A stretch of 64,000 nucleotides of DNA, from positions 992,001 through 1,056,000 of the forward strand of contig NZ_CP150276.1 in assembly GCF_037977235.1 (NCBI RefSeq). Reading direction: 5' to 3'. Within the stretch, counting starts at the first letter, position 1. Each line of letters starts with the position of its first letter. This document shows positions 16,774 to 26,675 of the stretch, in pieces. The notes beneath the pieces were generated by a model. The model saw only the letters and a list, made by a program, of their open reading frames with translations. It was not told where the DNA came from and did no database searches. The position numbers were made by a program, and so were the translations under genes. The stretch is from Paenibacillus sp. FSL K6-0276. Its GTDB lineage: Bacteria > Bacillota > Bacilli > Paenibacillales > Paenibacillaceae.

Positions 16774-18591
16774 ATGCTTTGTAAATATCAAAGTAACAGA
16801 ACAACTAAGACACTTATTCAACGTATCTTCCCGGCATTACTGCTGGCTCTATGTCTTGCTGCCTCACCATTTGCAGCTGTTCAGGCCTATGCGGCAACGT
16901 CAGCGCAATCTCACATTGATGCTGTGCTTCTTATCGATGTCAGTAACTCCATGAAGACAAGTGACAAGAACAAGGTCGCGAGCGAAGCGATGAAAATGTT
17001 CATAGATATGCTATCTACCCAAGGTGATAAAGTAGGTATTGTTGCCTATACCGACAAAGTGCAGCGGGAGAAGGCCCTGCTGGAAATTAGTTCAGAGACA
17101 GATAAACAGGATTTGAAGGATTTTATTGATGGTCTGGACCGTGGAGCTTATACCGACATTGCTGTCGGTGTAGAAGAAGCTGTGAAGGTGCTCCAGAATG
17201 GTAGCGATCCGAATCATGAGCCAATCATCGTAATGCTAGCTGATGGCAATAACGATTTCAACAAATCAACAGGTCGGACGCAAAGCGAATCGGATAAAGA
17301 ACTGAACGCCGCTGTGGAGGTCGCCAAGAAGAATGGCTATCCCATTTATACCATTGGGCTTAATGCAGACGGCAAACTGAATAAACAAAAACTCGCTGAT
17401 CTGTCCAATGAGACAGGTGGTAAAGCATTCTCGACTGACTCCGCAGATGATCTTCCACAAATACTCAGTGAAATTTTTGCTAGTCATCTGAAGCTAAAGG
17501 TAGTACCTGTGCAGTCGATCACTGCAAATGGGGATTATCAGGATGTGACCGTCAACGTGCCTAACGGCAGTGTTTTGGAAGCTAATATCTCAATTATGTC
17601 GTCACAGCCTGTGACAGCAAAGCTAACTGATCCATCAGGAAATGCTGTCGCCATCCCGTCTAAGGATGTTGTCCTGTCCAAGTCTTCCACTTATAGCTTG
17701 ATCAAGCTGTTGTCACCGCAGGAAGGAGATTGGAAGCTTCAGGTCAAAGGTGTGCCAAAGGATAAAATTGATATTAATTTAGTCTTTAACTATGATTTGG
17801 AGCTTAAGATCGATGCATTGCCATCAGCAACCTATAAAAAAGGTGATAAAATTGATATTACCTCCCACCTGTTCAGCAATGGTACTCAGGTAACGCTCAG
17901 CAATTTGTATCAAGATATGAAGGCGGTACTGCTTGCTACAGATATTGATACAGGTGATGTACAGGAAATCGAACTCGATAACTCCGGGGATGTCTTCAAG
18001 GGCACCTTTGAGGTAAAAGAAAGCCATGACTATGAGCTGAAGGTTCGTGCAGAGGAAAGCAGTTTCTATCGTGAAAGTGCTCCTGTAAAGATCAGCGCGA
18101 AGACAGGCGGCGCCGCAACTACTAGTCCTTCGACAGGGGCTGGCAAAGAAGAACCTCTGAAAGAAGCTTCGTCCAAAACCTTGTACTACATTATTGGTGG
18201 TATTCTTCTAGTGTTGGCAGCCGCTGCGGCATGGTATGTGCTGAATAAGAAGTCGGCACGTGGTTTTGTTGGGCAGCTGGTAGTTGAGGTTAAAGACGGC
18301 AATACGGGGGAGAAGACCTACCCACAATATAAAAAACTTGCTGGATTCAGAGGCAAGTTCACCCTTCATCAGCTGCTGCAATTAGCGCCTGAGCTGAAGG
18401 AAAGCGAGAGTATTATTTTCACACCAGCTAAGAATGACCGATTGCTGCTACGTAGCGGAGAAGGTGTTACTGTAGAAAGATCCGGACGTGCTGCGGATGC
18501 CTCACGTGGCCTTGAACTGAAGAGTGGTGACCGCATTTCAGTATCCTTGCAGACGGTAGACAAGACGATTTATCTCGAATATTTAGTATAG
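16774..18591 (+). CDS. Secreted/anchored vWA protein with single membrane segment
   Basis: A 605-residue protein. Residues 1-40 form a signal peptide (ALLLALCLAASPFAAVQAYA). The vWA domain spans about 48-240 with a complete MIDAS: D55-x-S57-x-S59 (LLIDVSNSM), T127 and D157 (MLADGNND). Beta-sandwich-like repeats follow to about 440. A single membrane helix lies near 470-490 (YYIIGGILLVLAAAAAWYV), then a cytoplasmic beta-rich domain of about 110 residues that could be FHA-like. The predicted topology puts the metal-dependent adhesion domain outside and the small domain inside. It opens the seven-gene rightward operon; an AGAGGAG site precedes the ATG. Confidence 0.85.
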   Translation: MLCKYQSNRTTKTLIQRIFPALLLALCLAASPFAAVQAYAATSAQSHIDAVLLIDVSNSMKTSDKNKVASEAMKMFIDMLSTQGDKVGIVAYTDKVQREKALLEISSETDKQDLKDFIDGLDRGAYTDIAVGVEEAVKVLQNGSDPNHEPIIVMLADGNNDFNKSTGRTQSESDKELNAAVEVAKKNGYPIYTIGLNADGKLNKQKLADLSNETGGKAFSTDSADDLPQILSEIFASHLKLKVVPVQSITANGDYQDVTVNVPNGSVLEANISIMSSQPVTAKLTDPSGNAVAIPSKDVVLSKSSTYSLIKLLSPQEGDWKLQVKGVPKDKIDINLVFNYDLELKIDALPSATYKKGDKIDITSHLFSNGTQVTLSNLYQDMKAVLLATDIDTGDVQEIELDNSGDVFKGTFEVKESHDYELKVRAEESSFYRESAPVKISAKTGGAATTSPSTGAGKEEPLKEASSKTLYYIIGGILLVLAAAAAWYVLNKKSARGFVGQLVVEVKDGNTGEKTYPQYKKLAGFRGKFTLHQLLQLAPELKESESIIFTPAKNDRLLLRSGEGVTVERSGRAADASRGLELKSGDRISVSLQTVDKTIYLEYLV

Positions 18592-18651
18592 AAGTGGTTT
18601 TGCAAGAGATCTGAAGTACAGCTTCCGCAAAACTTTTAGGAGGATAAGCAT

Positions 18652-21600
18652 ATGAAACCAGTAGTAAGAGAGCATATACAGCAGTTGGATGTATCACTAG
18701 GCGGCGGGATTGTCAGTGATAAGATCAGGGTGGATACGATTGATAATCCGATCCTGATCATTGGACTAGGCGGCACGGGCATTGATGCCCTGCTGCGTCT
18801 TAAATATCAGATTAACCGCCGCTTTAAGCTGCCGGAGGATCCGATATCTAAGAAGAAACGGGACAAGCCAGATAATGTAGAGTTTCTAGCTTTTGAGACA
18901 AATGAACAGGATCGCGGAAAGAGATACAAAGGGATCGGTCTCGATCCACAGAATGAATTTGTTCTGTTGGCAAATGCTGAAATCGGAGGCTTGCTTCAGA
19001 ATCGTAGCATTCTTGATTCGTATATTACGGACTGGCTGTCACCGGAGCTGAGTATTACGGATGGTATGAATGGTGCTGCTGGTGTGCGCCAAGCTGGTCG
19101 TCTGCTTCTGTTCACCAAGATTAATCAGGTTGTAGGCGCGATTGATAAGAAGATCAAGACCTTATCCGTAGGCACGAACAAGAAACTGATGGTCTTTCTT
19201 TTGACAGGTCTGTCAGGGGGTACAGGTAGCGGAGCTTTCCTAGATATTGCTTATATCGTACGCGGTATTATTGAGCGTGACTATGGATCTGCCGGTATTG
19301 ACCGTGTGAACACACTGGGTTACCTATTTACACCGGACGTGAATCTGTCTAACAAAAGTTTAAGCGAGCATACGCGTGAATATATTCGCAAGAACGGTTA
19401 TGCGGCGCTTAAAGAGCTGGATTACTGGATGAATGTGGACAGTCGTGGTGAGCGATTCCAACAGCAATACGGAAATATTTTGACGGTAAATTCACCGTTG
19501 GCTCCATTTAATCTATGCCATTTGATCTCTGCAACGAATACCGAAGGTAAGCTGTTAGAAAATGCGTATGATTACTGTATGAACGTAACGGCTGAGAACA
19601 TCACGAACTTTATGGCGAGTGAAGAAAAAGCGTCTGGCGAAGAATTCGCCATTCATGACTATATCAGTAATATCCGCACCAATATTGCGCAGATGAATAA
19701 GACCTATCCGGCTAACTATGAGTACAACATTATCGGTGCCTCGTCTGCCGTGCTTCCAATTGAGGAAATGACGACGTATCTGGCTTTCCGCTTGTTTGAT
19801 AAAATGGAAAAAATGTTCCAGCAAGCGCCTGGTCAAGAGGATGTAGAGAAATTCGCACGTAAGCTTGGGATAGATCTCGACAGTATGATAAAAACGTTTG
19901 AATCTCGTGTGCCTGAGCCGCTACCTGGCTACGAGAACAGTGAACGACTGAGCCATGCTAATGTTGTTAAGAATCAGGTTGTAAGCATGGACACAGAGCT
20001 GGAGCAGAACTTCCTGGCACGTGCCCGTGAAGAATATATCAAATCGAAAAAGCAGCTGCCTGGCGAAATTGTTGGACGGTTCAGTGAAGAGCTAGAGCGC
20101 ATCTTCCTGCACCCAGAGCAAGGACCTTTCTACGTTTCACGACTGCTGTATACAGAGAAGGGATTCTGTGTTTTGAAGCTGATTCAGTCCTATATTGAGG
20201 CTTTACGTGAAAGCTTGCTGCGTTTGCCACGCGATATTGAGACGGCGCAGGACAGTGCGGATGACAAGCTGAGCGATGCTCGCAGTGCTTTTGTATCCAA
20301 AGAGAAGAAGAAGAATGCCTATATTGAGGCTAAAATCAATGAGTACTGGCTACACGCCGATGTAGAGCGCACTGAGCAAATGATTCAATTCTATGAGGAC
20401 TTATATGAACTCTTAAACGATGAAAACAGCCGGATTTATGGTGTGTTTACAGAGATTCTTAGTGCACTTAGCTCGATTTTTGCCAAGAATGGGGACATCC
20501 TTATCAATGGTGAAGAGCAGGCGGATTATAAAGGGAACAAAACTTATTATTGGAATATTGTTAATGTGCCAGATATTTCGGCGACCATCTCCAAAATCAT
20601 GGATCAGAAGGACGGCGACGATCTGATTCGCGACTTTACCCGTGAAATGCTGAAGCATTCCGGACGTTGGGTTAAGGAGCAGGAGATTGATATCGTCCGT
20701 TCGATTTCGGAGTTCCTTAGCGATAAGTTCGGGGATTTGATCACCCGTTCGATGGAAGATTTCCTTGTGATGAAGTTCGGTCATGAAGAGCCGCTGGATA
20801 AGTTCGTAGAACGGATTATTGCTGGTAAATTGGACGAAGAGGCTGTACCTACCTTCCACCTTAGCAACAGCTCGGGCAGCTTGCACTTCCCATCATGGGG
20901 ATTCGTTTCAGTACCAGTTAAAGCCCCTGGCATCCTGAAGGGGATTCGTAATTATCAGAACAATGCGCTTGGCAAATCGCAATTTACAATCAAAGAAAGC
21001 CAAGTGAAGAACCGTATTTTCTGGCTTAATACACGTAATGGTGTGCCACTCTTCGTATACACTCCACTGCGGGTGTTTGAAGAGAACTATGAGCGGACCA
21101 TTCTCGATAAGGAAGGGATCGGTCGCCACCTGGTGATGACTGATAAGAACAACTGGACGTACCTGCCTTCTCCGATTCCGGAAAAATCATGGGGTGACAC
21201 TTACGTCAACTCTCGTGTGCGTGATTATAATGCCCGTGTGCGTGCAGACTTTGCAAAGGCGTTGGCAAGCGGAGTGATCATCGAAAAAGGCGTAGATGAG
21301 AACACAAGCAACAGATATTCCGTTGTCTTCACAAAGCCGTTCGATATGGATGCTCTTTTGAGTGGATTTGATATGCAGTTGAATTCTTCTCGACCGAATC
21401 TTGGCGAAGTGAAGAAGGCGGCTGATGAGCTGAAGAATTTGCGTGAGAAGGGCTTGGAGCGCGAAGGCATAAAAGATATTTTTGGCAGCATCAACAAAGA
21501 AATGGCTCAGGAGAATCTTATTCGTTCGCCACAGCTGATTTCTCGTGTTCGTGTAGAGCTCGCTAAATATGCTGAACTGACTGCAAAGGCAACTGAACTT

Positions 21601-22041
21601 GAAGCTCTGCTCCATCAATATTTGGATGAAGATAAGTGGATGGACCAATTCATTGAGGCGTTGTACACGGACAGTATTGTTAAGAAGGGCGCACTCTACG
21701 TTTATGATCGCGATGAAGAAGAGGATGCCTGGGAGCCGTTTGCCAACTTAATGAAAGAACGCAGCTATGTGGAGTATGCCGTGTATCGCCATTTCCGGGA
21801 GCTGGATGAGAAGAGCCGCAGCGTTCTACTGCGCAAGGCAGCTCGCCGTGCGAGTGAAATGACTGCCGCAGAAGACGTAACCCCGCTGCTGTATAAACTG
21901 GAAGGGTTGTATGTATCATTCCTGGAAGCACGTGACAGCTTGGAATACGAACGAGTAGAGTATGAGAGCGGCGATGAAATGTACAGCTTTTACAAGAGCA
22001 TGACTAGTAAGCTGGGCAGTATTCGCAGAAAGTTGAAATAA
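18652..22041 (+). CDS. Tubulin/FtsZ-like GTPase
   Basis: A 1129-residue protein whose first 450 residues look like the tubulin-like (Tubulin_2) group. Near the N-terminus IIGLGGTGIDALLRLKYQI matches the first nucleotide loop (G38-G43). LLTGLSGGTGSGAFLDIAY carries the GGTGSG tubulin signature at 189-194. The remaining 650 residues are mostly helical and charged, far longer than FtsZ (about 380 residues). No membrane segment, so it is cytosolic. A TAGGAGG site precedes the ATG. The next gene starts four bases after the stop. The predicted role is a nucleotide-dependent polymer or switch at the membrane. Confidence 0.85.
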   Translation: MKPVVREHIQQLDVSLGGGIVSDKIRVDTIDNPILIIGLGGTGIDALLRLKYQINRRFKLPEDPISKKKRDKPDNVEFLAFETNEQDRGKRYKGIGLDPQNEFVLLANAEIGGLLQNRSILDSYITDWLSPELSITDGMNGAAGVRQAGRLLLFTKINQVVGAIDKKIKTLSVGTNKKLMVFLLTGLSGGTGSGAFLDIAYIVRGIIERDYGSAGIDRVNTLGYLFTPDVNLSNKSLSEHTREYIRKNGYAALKELDYWMNVDSRGERFQQQYGNILTVNSPLAPFNLCHLISATNTEGKLLENAYDYCMNVTAENITNFMASEEKASGEEFAIHDYISNIRTNIAQMNKTYPANYEYNIIGASSAVLPIEEMTTYLAFRLFDKMEKMFQQAPGQEDVEKFARKLGIDLDSMIKTFESRVPEPLPGYENSERLSHANVVKNQVVSMDTELEQNFLARAREEYIKSKKQLPGEIVGRFSEELERIFLHPEQGPFYVSRLLYTEKGFCVLKLIQSYIEALRESLLRLPRDIETAQDSADDKLSDARSAFVSKEKKKNAYIEAKINEYWLHADVERTEQMIQFYEDLYELLNDENSRIYGVFTEILSALSSIFAKNGDILINGEEQADYKGNKTYYWNIVNVPDISATISKIMDQKDGDDLIRDFTREMLKHSGRWVKEQEIDIVRSISEFLSDKFGDLITRSMEDFLVMKFGHEEPLDKFVERIIAGKLDEEAVPTFHLSNSSGSLHFPSWGFVSVPVKAPGILKGIRNYQNNALGKSQFTIKESQVKNRIFWLNTRNGVPLFVYTPLRVFEENYERTILDKEGIGRHLVMTDKNNWTYLPSPIPEKSWGDTYVNSRVRDYNARVRADFAKALASGVIIEKGVDENTSNRYSVVFTKPFDMDALLSGFDMQLNSSRPNLGEVKKAADELKNLREKGLEREGIKDIFGSINKEMAQENLIRSPQLISRVRVELAKYAELTAKATELEALLHQYLDEDKWMDQFIEALYTDSIVKKGALYVYDRDEEEDAWEPFANLMKERSYVEYAVYRHFRELDEKSRSVLLRKAARRASEMTAAEDVTPLLYKLEGLYVSFLEARDSLEYERVEYESGDEMYSFYKSMTSKLGSIRRKLK

Positions 22042-22045
22042 TCCT

Positions 22046-24448
22046 ATGATCAAAACACTGGCATTATCTTATGGTGAACAATATTCGGCACAGGAAGAAG
22101 CAAGGCGCAGCAAAGGGGATGGACGCAGCAGCATCCATTACCCTGCCCTGTTTCTGTTCGTAGGCGACAAGGTTGCTCCGGCCATCGGTCCGGTGCTGGA
22201 TAGCTGCGAACGGAAATGGGATAACGCCGGCGGCGTTATGGCAATACATGCTGCGTCAGGTGCGAATAGCGAGGGAACAGAAAAAAGCAAGAGCGGATCT
22301 GATGCGGGAGGAAGAGACCGGGTGATGGCTATGGCCTTACCGGATATGGCTGGGTCTGATCCACGCACTGTACGTCATGATATTTACCGGAAGTTTCATG
22401 AGGATACAAAATATCTTGCTGAAATGAATAAAGTTATCCGGCGGCTGAGCAACAGTATAGCGGATTATGGACGTCTGTATTCGTCTTTCGACGTGATCCA
22501 TCTTTCTATCATTACGCGGGTCGATGACCCGCTTAATGTATTCTTACCGGAAATTACACTGCTGGCACGTGCAATACTCAGCCAGTCCTTTAAGTCTGTA
22601 CAGACAGATCTCTACGCTCTAATCAATGAGCGGGAGCAAGGGGATAATTTTGGATATTCCAGCTCGGTAGGGCTGGCTTTTCTGCGTGAATTGGACAGAA
22701 TGCAAGCTACGGAATATACGTTTAATGCGCCGCTGCTTGTAACCGAAGATGGTCTGTCGATTCCAGTCGGCCATGGTCCATCCGCATTATTTGATCTTGT
22801 GTATCTGCTCTCCGATAAGAATGAGCGCGGCATGATGTCTGCTCACGGCATGGATGATAACTATGAGATCATCTCCCATATCAGTCTTCTCAAGAATCGT
22901 GTCCGTCCGACTTCTGATCAGGCAACCGGACACGGTGGCTATAACAATATGACTTTCAAAAGCGGTATCAGAGGCAGCACAGGAAGACAAGGCTACGCCT
23001 CCGCAGGCTTTTCTGGCGTAAGAAGACCTAATGTTCAAATTGCCTTGGCTGTGCTGTATCACGCTTTCGGGCGCCTTGCAGCGGATATGCGTGAGGGCAG
23101 TCCGTGGACGATGCGCGAGCGTCAATCCCTATTAGGACTGGACCCTGATAGTCTGCGAGAGCATGCAACGCAGCTAGTTCCGGAGAAAGACGGCCTTAGT
23201 GAAATGACAGGGCTGATGAGCCACGGACGCCCTTCCTATAATGAACTGAAGCAGTTGTCGCTACGTGAAGCTGAACAGCAGCTGTTCGGTGACGGGGGCG
23301 AAGCTTATTTCCACAATAATTTTGTCGCAGAGTCTAACCGAAGAGTAGAAGGTATTCATCCTCTTCGTGGATGGCGCACTACATTGGCGGCGCAGGAAAC
23401 GACCACACCAGCAGTAACATTCTATCAACTTGCGGAGTGGACTGCTGACCGTGATGAGGGTGGCAGTGTGCTGCATGCTTTACGTCAACATATGACTGGA
23501 CTGCGTTCAGCTATTGTCTCCGCGCAGGATGAGCTTGAGGATCTTTATGCGGAAAGTGTGGAGCGCCAGCCGTTCCAGCGTGTGCCGCTTTTTGACAAAC
23601 GAACGGTACGCAACTTCATTCATTACTTATTCTCAGCGGTATATGGCAAAAAATATGAGCTATTATGTATGGAAAGTGAGCTCGCGCTGTGCAGCCGTTT
23701 GGAATCTGCGCTTGAGCAGCTTCACGTGGAAAGTGTGGCTCGTGTGAAAGCTATGGAGACGCTTCAGGAAGAACTGCGTATTACTGTGATGGACAGCATT
23801 GGGCGAACGAACGAAACCACTGGCCAGAATGTGATGGAGTACTACCGAGTGGTCACAGAAGAAGTGATGAAAGATATCGAAACCCGGCGCGGCCCAGGGA
23901 TGTTCTTCAGTGAGAAGTACATGGGTAGCATTTCTAAGCTTTTAGAGCAAGGTAAAGAAGCGGTAGCAGAGCGCTTGATTGATATTTGCCGCCGAGAGCT
24001 GCTGACAGCAGAGCCTTTCAATTTATCTTTCGAGGAAGAGCTTCTGAGGCGTGCGAATGTTGCGGCTGCTTATGAGAACCGCCAGGTTCTATCCAAGGAA
24101 GAGCTGTTCAAGCGCCTGTACCATAATCTGGAGGACGGTGCGACGATCAATGTTCGTCTGTTCGAATACACGCAAGAGCATCGTCATGAGGAAAAATATT
24201 TCTTCGGTGACAGCGGATCTGAATTCCTGCGCTATGCATTTGGTGTGGATGAGACGACCCGCATTTACCGGTTAGGATTCGTGCACGAGCAGCGCAGGAG
24301 CGGAGTGGAGAAGCTAAATCTGATGGGTGGTTTCCATTTAGAAGACCTTCTCTATTACCGTAATGGTAAGGTTTATTATGAAACCTACGCTCAGAATGGC
24401 TATCAGCTTCATGGGCTGAGTGAAGAGCAGCTTCCTGAGATGCGCTGA
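22046..24448 (+). CDS. Large partner protein of the tubulin-like GTPase
   Basis: An 800-residue soluble protein that starts four bases after the tubulin-like gene with no strong site of its own, so translation is probably coupled. Residues 130-300 contain alternating strands and helices (FDVIHLSIITRVDDPLN; FDLVYLLSDKNERGMMSAHG) that recall the post-signature region of tubulin-like proteins. The GGTGSG loop is absent. The C-terminal half is helical and rich in Glu and Arg. It may be a degenerate, non-catalytic tubulin paralogue that pairs with its neighbour; this is inference. No named family recognised. Confidence 0.6.
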   Translation: MIKTLALSYGEQYSAQEEARRSKGDGRSSIHYPALFLFVGDKVAPAIGPVLDSCERKWDNAGGVMAIHAASGANSEGTEKSKSGSDAGGRDRVMAMALPDMAGSDPRTVRHDIYRKFHEDTKYLAEMNKVIRRLSNSIADYGRLYSSFDVIHLSIITRVDDPLNVFLPEITLLARAILSQSFKSVQTDLYALINEREQGDNFGYSSSVGLAFLRELDRMQATEYTFNAPLLVTEDGLSIPVGHGPSALFDLVYLLSDKNERGMMSAHGMDDNYEIISHISLLKNRVRPTSDQATGHGGYNNMTFKSGIRGSTGRQGYASAGFSGVRRPNVQIALAVLYHAFGRLAADMREGSPWTMRERQSLLGLDPDSLREHATQLVPEKDGLSEMTGLMSHGRPSYNELKQLSLREAEQQLFGDGGEAYFHNNFVAESNRRVEGIHPLRGWRTTLAAQETTTPAVTFYQLAEWTADRDEGGSVLHALRQHMTGLRSAIVSAQDELEDLYAESVERQPFQRVPLFDKRTVRNFIHYLFSAVYGKKYELLCMESELALCSRLESALEQLHVESVARVKAMETLQEELRITVMDSIGRTNETTGQNVMEYYRVVTEEVMKDIETRRGPGMFFSEKYMGSISKLLEQGKEAVAERLIDICRRELLTAEPFNLSFEEELLRRANVAAAYENRQVLSKEELFKRLYHNLEDGATINVRLFEYTQEHRHEEKYFFGDSGSEFLRYAFGVDETTRIYRLGFVHEQRRSGVEKLNLMGGFHLEDLLYYRNGKVYYETYAQNGYQLHGLSEEQLPEMR

Positions 24449-24453
24449 GGAGA

Positions 24454-24496
24454 ATTGCACTTAGTGCAATAGTTACGTTGGATTCTACTCAGAATC
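24454..24496. repeat. Two consecutive hairpins inside the island operon
   Basis: A 17-base perfect palindrome (ATTGCACT, T, AGTGCAAT; 24454-24470) is followed by GATTCT-ACTC-AGAATC (24481-24496). Neither has a T-run. They lie in the only long gap (208 bases) of the rightward operon. Confidence 0.55.
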
Positions 24497-24656
24497 AATA
24501 TTCTGTTGTGTTTGATACAGTAGAATTAAGAAGATTTCAGGAATAGGGACATTTCTCCTTATTTCAAATCACAACATGCAATAGAATTGAAATGGGTCTA
24601 GTATCAGATGGATTCAAGAGTACAATTCAGGTTTCTCCCGGAAAGGAAGTATAACG

Positions 24657-25928
24657 ATGCAGAGAAAAATTAATCTGCTCCTGCTCTTCTTCAGTCTGAT
24701 CGGTGGCGGGGTCGCTTTTCTCATTGGCGAATGGCTGCTGAGTTGGTATAACGACCTGCCTTCCATCGTGCTTGTTGGCATCTATTTTGCCATTGTAGCG
24801 CTTGGTGTCGGCATTGGTTGCCTGCTGGCGGAGATGATCTCGCCAACTCTAAACGGAGCTTCATGGAAGCAGCGCTACCTAGGTCTATCATGGAAGCTCC
24901 TGCCTCTGATGCTTGTATTGGCGTTTGGGGTGGGTGCATTAACGGAGTTTGTTTATGAGCTGAATTTTGGCGGTGTGAAGCCGATTAAGAATGTAGTTAT
25001 GGCTATCGATGACTCTGGCAGTATGGCGCAGAGTGATCCTGATAACAGCCGTTATTCAGCCGCTAAGGCGTTAATTACGAGAATGGACAATGACAATCAG
25101 GTAGCAGTGGTGACATTTAACCACGAAGCTGTAGTTGTCCAGCCGTTAACGCCACTCTCAGATTCGCAGAATCGTGAGAAGGTACTGACTGCCATTGATA
25201 ATCTTAAGCCAACTGAGGGCGGTACGAACATTAGCGGTGCGATCTCAGAGGCACTTAAGGAGATTGATAGTGACGGCAAGAAAAACCAGGGAGCTATGGT
25301 CATTTTGCTGTCGGATGGAGTGAGTGATTTCGACACCTCACGAGAATTGCAGACCTATATAGATCGTGGAATTGCCGTAAATACCATTGGTCTGGGGATG
25401 CAGGATCCTTCAGGTACCCAGTTGCTGCAGGATATTGCGAAAGTAACGGGCGGTCACTATTATGATGTGAAAGATTCGGCCCTTTTGGGCGATGTATTCC
25501 AGCAGATCTATGATCGTTTGGGAGATCGAACATTGCTTACTGTACGCAGTGATGCTACGGCAGATAGTCCATACTATGCTGCGGTTCGTATTTTGTCGCT
25601 GATGCTAATCGGTGCTGCACTTGGACTCGGTCTTGGTGTTGTGTTTGACAACCGTCATTTGGCAAAGAGCTTTGGGATTGGCGGCGTAATCTCAGGGTTG
25701 TTCGCAGGGCTTATTCTGGAATTCGGACTCAGCGGACACAATTTCTCTGACGGACTTATTCGTCTCCTAGCTGTTCTTATCCTAGCTGCTATCATCTCAT
25801 TATTTACAGGCGTCATTCCGGTAGGAGAAGGACGTATTTACCGTAATAGAAGAAATAATACAGCTCCTGCTCCATCGTCAGAGGGCTTTCCAGACCGACG
25901 GAGAAATCGGAACAGCAAAGGATTCTAG
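24657..25928 (+). CDS. Polytopic membrane protein with an external vWA domain
   Basis: A 423-residue protein with three N-terminal membrane segments (about 6-28, 36-58, 81-100), a vWA domain (about 110-290) and three more segments (about 303-325, 336-355, 363-383), then a very basic tail (RRNNTAPAPSSEGFPDRRRN). The MIDAS is complete: D118-x-S120-x-S122 (AIDDSGSM), T190 and D220 (LLSDGVSDF). With the basic tail inside, the vWA domain faces out. GGAAAGGAAG precedes the ATG. It is the second vWA protein of the operon, with a different anchoring plan from the first. Confidence 0.85.
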   Translation: MQRKINLLLLFFSLIGGGVAFLIGEWLLSWYNDLPSIVLVGIYFAIVALGVGIGCLLAEMISPTLNGASWKQRYLGLSWKLLPLMLVLAFGVGALTEFVYELNFGGVKPIKNVVMAIDDSGSMAQSDPDNSRYSAAKALITRMDNDNQVAVVTFNHEAVVVQPLTPLSDSQNREKVLTAIDNLKPTEGGTNISGAISEALKEIDSDGKKNQGAMVILLSDGVSDFDTSRELQTYIDRGIAVNTIGLGMQDPSGTQLLQDIAKVTGGHYYDVKDSALLGDVFQQIYDRLGDRTLLTVRSDATADSPYYAAVRILSLMLIGAALGLGLGVVFDNRHLAKSFGIGGVISGLFAGLILEFGLSGHNFSDGLIRLLAVLILAAIISLFTGVIPVGEGRIYRNRRNNTAPAPSSEGFPDRRRNRNSKGF

Positions 25929-25950
25929 TAGTTGAAAGGGGTTTACAGTG

Positions 25951-26592
25951 ATGAGGTACGCCGAGGTTAATGCTTCCGCTCCGTTAATAACGGATGTGAC
26001 AACCCAAGTGGATGACCGGTTCTGTACGCTGAGATGGCGCTGGCCGGACTGCGTGCAGGCGGTGTACATCCACAAGACCTCCGCAGAAGAGGCTTCCATT
26101 GGAACAGGGGATATTCCGCCGGTCGGGATGAAGCTCTACACTCGTGAGGAATACAAATCTAACAATGGATATCGTGACCGATTGGATGAGATCGGCCTAG
26201 TCTCCTATACCATATTTACTCGCCTTGCTGAGAACGGAGAGACCCTACTGGTGAGGCAAAGTGACGGTGCGAACCGTGTGGTGGTCAGTGCAGGCAAAGC
26301 CAGAATCTATTATTCCATCCAACAAAAAAGAGGATTATTCGGAAAACAAAAGACCGTACATATGGCGATTACGGCAGAAGTTCCATTGGCTCGGGATGTC
26401 CTCTGTTATGTCAAGAAACGGGGAGGACATCCGGCAGGGAAAGAGGATGGTATTCTCTTTCCCTTCGTACAGGATTTTGCCCCTGGACGCAACGTACTCC
26501 CGCCGATTGAGGTCGGCAAGGATGATTTTGTGCGCATCTTTTTTACCGACGGTCCTAAGTATGGGCTTTATTACGAGTTGGTGCCGGAGTAA
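25951..26592 (+). CDS. Beta-rich cytosolic protein of the tubulin-GTPase island
   Basis: A 213-residue protein from the ATG at 25951 (GAAAGGGG nine bases upstream; a GTG at 25948 is also possible). It has alternating hydrophobic strands without signal peptide or membrane segment. The first 110 residues (CTLRWRWPDCVQAVYIHKTS; LDEIGLVSYTIFTRLAENG) look like a fibronectin-III or Ig-like sandwich. The rest is another beta module (YSIQQKRGLFGKQKTVHMAI). No catalytic motif is seen and I recognise no family. Its place between the second vWA gene and the GTPase gene suggests an adaptor. Confidence 0.6.
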   Translation: MRYAEVNASAPLITDVTTQVDDRFCTLRWRWPDCVQAVYIHKTSAEEASIGTGDIPPVGMKLYTREEYKSNNGYRDRLDEIGLVSYTIFTRLAENGETLLVRQSDGANRVVVSAGKARIYYSIQQKRGLFGKQKTVHMAITAEVPLARDVLCYVKKRGGHPAGKEDGILFPFVQDFAPGRNVLPPIEVGKDDFVRIFFTDGPKYGLYYELVPE

Positions 26593-26675
26593 GGTCAGTC
26601 TACGCGTACAAGCGAGTGTTGGACAGTGTTGTCCATAGCAAGATACGCAGATACAACTTTTGGGAGGATGAGTAG

